From positions 46,799-110,798 of the forward strand of contig CBFHND010000010.1 of NCBI GenBank assembly GCA_965657085.1: DNA of 64,000 bases, written 5' to 3'. The notes under the pieces are model-generated. The model worked only from the letters and a program-made list of their open reading frames with translations. It was not told the origin of the DNA and did not search any database. Numbering within the stretch: position 1 is the first letter of the stretch; every line of letters starts with the position of its first letter. The stretch is from CBFHND01 sp965657085 (lineage in GTDB: Bacteria; Pseudomonadota; Alphaproteobacteria; Rhodobacterales; Rhodobacteraceae). Positions 61,867 through 64,000 of the stretch are shown piece by piece. Made by a program: the position numbers and the translations under genes.

Positions 61867-62673
61867 TCAGATCATCCAGGGACGTGGCAGGGAATTGGAG
61901 TTGAGAAGGGTGAGCAGCGGCACCAGCGTGCGCCGCAATTCGAAACTGTCGCGGGCGAGCAGCCGCATCACCATCACGTCGGACGCCAGCAGGCTGGCCC
62001 CGGCAGCAGTGCCATCCAGCACCTTGCGCACCTTGGGCAGAAGGGCTTCGGCCCCGGCGGCCACCAGAACCACCAGCGCCATCGCCCCCGCCCCGCCGCC
62101 GGTCGCCGGGCCGGACATCGCGCGCACCGCATCACCGGACATGTCCACGCCATCGCGCAGCAAGGGTTGACCGCCCCGGGTGATGCGCAGCCGGTCGCGC
62201 AGCACCACGTCGCGCAGCACCTCGCCCATGGCAGCGCGTCCCAACGCCAGCGGTTCGGCAAACAGCAGCCGTGCATCCGCCGCGAGGTCGATGTCCGTCT
62301 TTCGATGCAGCGCGCAGCCTTCGAACAGGATGGTTTCCTGTGGCAGCCACGCAAGCCGTGCGCCCGCCTCCACATGCAACGTGTTGTCGATGCGCCCGAC
62401 CTGCCCCGGCTGTGCGCGATAGGCACGTTCGGCAGCCTGCGTGGTCAGGCACAGGGTGCTTTCCGCCTCGGCGCGCGCCGCGACGGCAAATCGGTCGCCG
62501 CCGGTCACGCCGCCAGCCGTGTTCACGAGAACCCCCTGCAACACGCCATTGCGCGGGGCCGGAAAGACCAGCTTGAGCGAACCCGCCTGCCGCAAGTCCC
62601 GGATGACCGTGCCCCGACCAGATGCCCGCGCCGACAAACGCGCATGGCCTTGGGCACGCGGTTGAAGATGCAC
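61867..62673 (-). CDS. ureD: Urease accessory protein UreD
   Basis: 268 aa. Family segments: LRQAGSLKLVFP, GVLVNTAGGVTGGDRF, TTQAAERAYRAQPG, LAWLPQETILFEGCALHR. Scaffold of the UreDFG apo-urease activation complex. First gene of the operon; upstream 506 bp hold no recognised gene. Confidence 0.92.
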   Translation of the reverse strand: MHLQPRAQGHARLSARASGRGTVIRDLRQAGSLKLVFPAPRNGVLQGVLVNTAGGVTGGDRFAVAARAEAESTLCLTTQAAERAYRAQPGQVGRIDNTLHVEAGARLAWLPQETILFEGCALHRKTDIDLAADARLLFAEPLALGRAAMGEVLRDVVLRDRLRITRGGQPLLRDGVDMSGDAVRAMSGPATGGGAGAMALVVLVAAGAEALLPKVRKVLDGTAAGASLLASDVMVMRLLARDSFELRRTLVPLLTLLNSNSLPRPWMI

Positions 62674-63179
62674 GGAATGTGCCGGGCTTATCTGGTTGAG
62701 CGAGTTGATCGGTCCCCCCGTCGGATCACGCTTTGACGTGCCGGGAGACTAGGCGCAGGCGTTGTTCTTGGGGCGCATTGGCAGGTCTCGGCCATCCGGG
62801 ACGGGTCAATTCGATTGCTCAATGCGCAAAAAATCCACTGTACGCCCAAAAATCGAGCAGATCGCGAACCCTGCGCGCAACGAGACAGGAGCCAGCGCCG
62901 AAGATGTGCGGTCTTGATCGTTCCCTGCAAATGAATCGCAACCACCGGTGCCGCAGCGCCCCAACACGCGGGAGCACGGCAACGCCAACCCGCAACATCC
63001 AGCCATCTCTGCAAACCCGCTTGCCCTCTCAGTTTCACATGCAGTCACAGGACCCAAGCGTGCATCACCCTGCACAGGTCCACCCTGCGGAATTCGCCTG
63101 CGGGTCTGGCGAACCGCCTGAGAACACTTGCGAAATCCGCTGATCTACAGGCAACAGGTTTTGCAGGATACGGGGATCA
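62674..63179. other. Region without supported genes upstream of ureD
   Basis: About 500 bp between ureD and the tRNA fragment. Open frames on both strands (for example 62733-63143 plus, 62688-63038 minus) have no family resemblance or SD. It should hold the urease promoter, but I see no convincing -35/-10 pair. Confidence 0.4.
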
Positions 63180-63213
63180 TGGCGGAGGAGGTGGGAATCG
63201 AACCCACGAGACC
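63180..63213 (-). tRNA. 3' fragment of a tRNA gene (probably tRNA-Ser), att site of an integrative element
   Basis: Minus strand reads a complete T-arm GTGGG-TTCGATT-CCCAC, acceptor strand CTCCTCC, discriminator G and encoded CCA (63180-63182). No D-arm, anticodon arm or 5' acceptor strand exists to the right, where AT-rich DNA begins. G73 with this acceptor and arm sequence fits tRNA-Ser. The fragment is the hallmark of integration into a tRNA 3' end; the intact gene should lie at the far end of the element. Confidence 0.8.
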
Positions 63214-63222
63214 ATGCCGTTC

Positions 63223-63280
63223 ATATAATCATTATATAATGGCTATATTTGTCAAAACGTGTGTGGTAAACGTGTGTGGT
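63223..63280. repeat. Palindrome and tandem 13-mer beside the integrase gene
   Basis: Perfect palindrome ATATAAT-C-ATTATAT (63223-63237), then two adjacent copies of AAACGTGTGTGGT (63255-63267 and 63268-63280), 23 nt before the integrase ATG. They look like recombinase or directionality-factor arm sites, or promoter operators of the int gene. Confidence 0.6.
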
Positions 63281-63302
63281 AAGACTTCTTGAGGTTGCAT
63301 AA

Positions 63303-64000
63303 ATGAGCAGGTATCTACAGAGACGTCGAAGACAATGGTACGCCATCTTGGAGATACCAAAGGCATTGCGGCAGCACTTCAAAAAGCCAAGGTTCGTGAT
63401 GTCGCTCAAGACAGATTCTTTGAGCTTAGCCGAACAAAAAGTTCTGCCTGTTGTAGCAGAATGGAAGCGACAGATTGCGATTGCCAAAGGCATGGATTTT
63501 GAAAGTGGTGATGAACTTCTCGCAACCTTAGCACGTGTTAGACAAGACACTCAGCTAAAGCAGAACCGTGGTGTTGCTGATTACGAAATAGAGATGGCAC
63601 AGCAGGAGGTAGCAATGAATGAGGCTCTCGGGCCTAGCAATGACTACTCTGGCGACCACACTTTAATTGATGCTGTGAGTGTAGCACACGGCGAAAGCCA
63701 CCTGATGGCGGAACACATCGAAGAATACCTAGGCAGCAAAGATTTGGCCCCGAAGACGGTCGATATGCAGCGTAGAGACATCAAGGTCTTCTCAGAAGAA
63801 TTCCCATACGCCCATAACGCAACAAGAGATAAAGTTTTAGAATGGGTAAACGTAACCCTAGGCGCAGAACAAGGCCTCTCTATTGGAACGAGAAGTCGTA
63901 TGGTTTCCGCAGTGAGAGGTTACTGGGATTATCTGGAGAGGTATAAGGGCCTAAAGCTACAGCCACCCTTCCACAAAGTCCTGCCACCAAAGCCAAAGAA
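63303..64000 (+). CDS. int: Tyrosine-recombinase-type integrase (partial, N-terminal part)
   Basis: Open to the right edge, 232 codons. It starts MSRYLQRRRRQWYAILEIPK, which resembles the short basic N-terminal domain of phage/island integrases (DUF6538-like), continues with a helical region, then a SAM-like core-binding domain (AEHIEEYLGSKDLAPKTVDMQ, SIGTRSRMVSAVRGYWDYLE). The catalytic R-H-R-Y domain is beyond the window, so the call rests on the N-terminus plus the adjacent tRNA att fragment. Base composition is clearly more AT-rich than the host genes. Confidence 0.78.
   Translation, partial: MSRYLQRRRRQWYAILEIPKALRQHFKKPRFVMSLKTDSLSLAEQKVLPVVAEWKRQIAIAKGMDFESGDELLATLARVRQDTQLKQNRGVADYEIEMAQQEVAMNEALGPSNDYSGDHTLIDAVSVAHGESHLMAEHIEEYLGSKDLAPKTVDMQRRDIKVFSEEFPYAHNATRDKVLEWVNVTLGAEQGLSIGTRSRMVSAVRGYWDYLERYKGLKLQPPFHKVLPPKPK

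Noticed and set aside
62688..63143. Overlapping open frames in the gap before ureD
   Set aside because: No SD, no family resemblance, opposite-strand frames equally long; treated as non-coding.
63180..63260. Complete tRNA gene
   Set aside because: Only T-arm and 3' acceptor strand present; no anticodon arm or 5' strand can be folded from the flanking AT-rich DNA.
63255..63280. CRISPR-like repeat
   Set aside because: Only two adjacent 13-mers without spacers; no cas genes.

Overview
This GC-rich, tightly packed window looks like chromosome of a marine alphaproteobacterium of the Roseobacter group (Rhodobacteraceae). The reasons are the mix of Tmm/Tdm/Dmm/GmaS/Mgs-type methylated-amine genes, a glycine-betaine-type (TmoXWV-like) transporter, a heterotetrameric sarcosine-oxidase-like flavoenzyme and a urease operon, together with many 1-8 nt start/stop overlaps. 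Genus cannot be fixed from the sequence.

Region 1 (1-19493, all minus strand) is an aromatic amino-acid catabolic block. Read in the direction of transcription it runs: crotonase, iron-type alcohol dehydrogenase, thioesterase, biotin-dependent acyl-CoA carboxylase (two subunits), TIGR03084-type protein, a fused flavin monooxygenase/Old-Yellow-Enzyme protein (2-aminobenzoyl-CoA monooxygenase/reductase type), SDR, MarR regulator, crotonase, acyl-CoA dehydrogenase, aryl-CoA ligase, tryptophan 2,3-dioxygenase, kynureninase, and then a branched-chain-amino-acid-type ABC importer cut by the left edge. The coherent reading is tryptophan -> kynurenine -> anthranilate -> 2-aminobenzoyl-CoA -> dearomatised CoA ester -> beta-oxidation-like steps. 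No kynurenine formamidase is present.

Region 2 (19594-41610) is the methylated-amine block: TMAO-type ABC importer, four-subunit N-methylglutamate-dehydrogenase/sarcosine-oxidase-like enzyme, GlxA-type and XRE-cupin regulators, dimethylamine monooxygenase (dmmDABC), a PAS sensor, ammonium transporter with a 56-aa companion, N-methylglutamate synthase (mgsABC) and gamma-glutamylmethylamide synthetase (gmaS). A short motif, ATTTTCCT(A/G)(T/A)(C/T)A, recurs in front of three of its transcription units.

Region 3 (41611-48213) is an accessory insertion: broken IS256-, IS3- and IS110-type transposase genes, an orphan TRAP permease pair, and a small metal cassette (LspA, cation-diffusion facilitator, divergent CmtR-like ArsR repressor).

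Region 4 (48214-57577) resumes methylated-amine metabolism: RidA protein, trimethylamine monooxygenase (tmm) coupled to a class I glutamine amidotransferase, TMAO demethylase (tdm) with a truncated haemoglobin and two small exported proteins, an EamA exporter, an MttB-family methyltransferase and a thioredoxin-like protein. Regions 2 and 4 together can carry TMA -> TMAO -> DMA -> MMA -> gamma-glutamylmethylamide -> N-methylglutamate -> glutamate + formaldehyde, with ammonium handling through Amt.

Region 5 (57585-62673, minus) is a full urease operon ureDA-x-BCEFG with a 62-aa membrane peptide gene between ureA and ureB. Region 6 (63180-64000) is the left end of an AT-richer integrative element: a 3' tRNA fragment (att site), short repeats, and the N-terminal part of a tyrosine-recombinase-like integrase running off the right edge.
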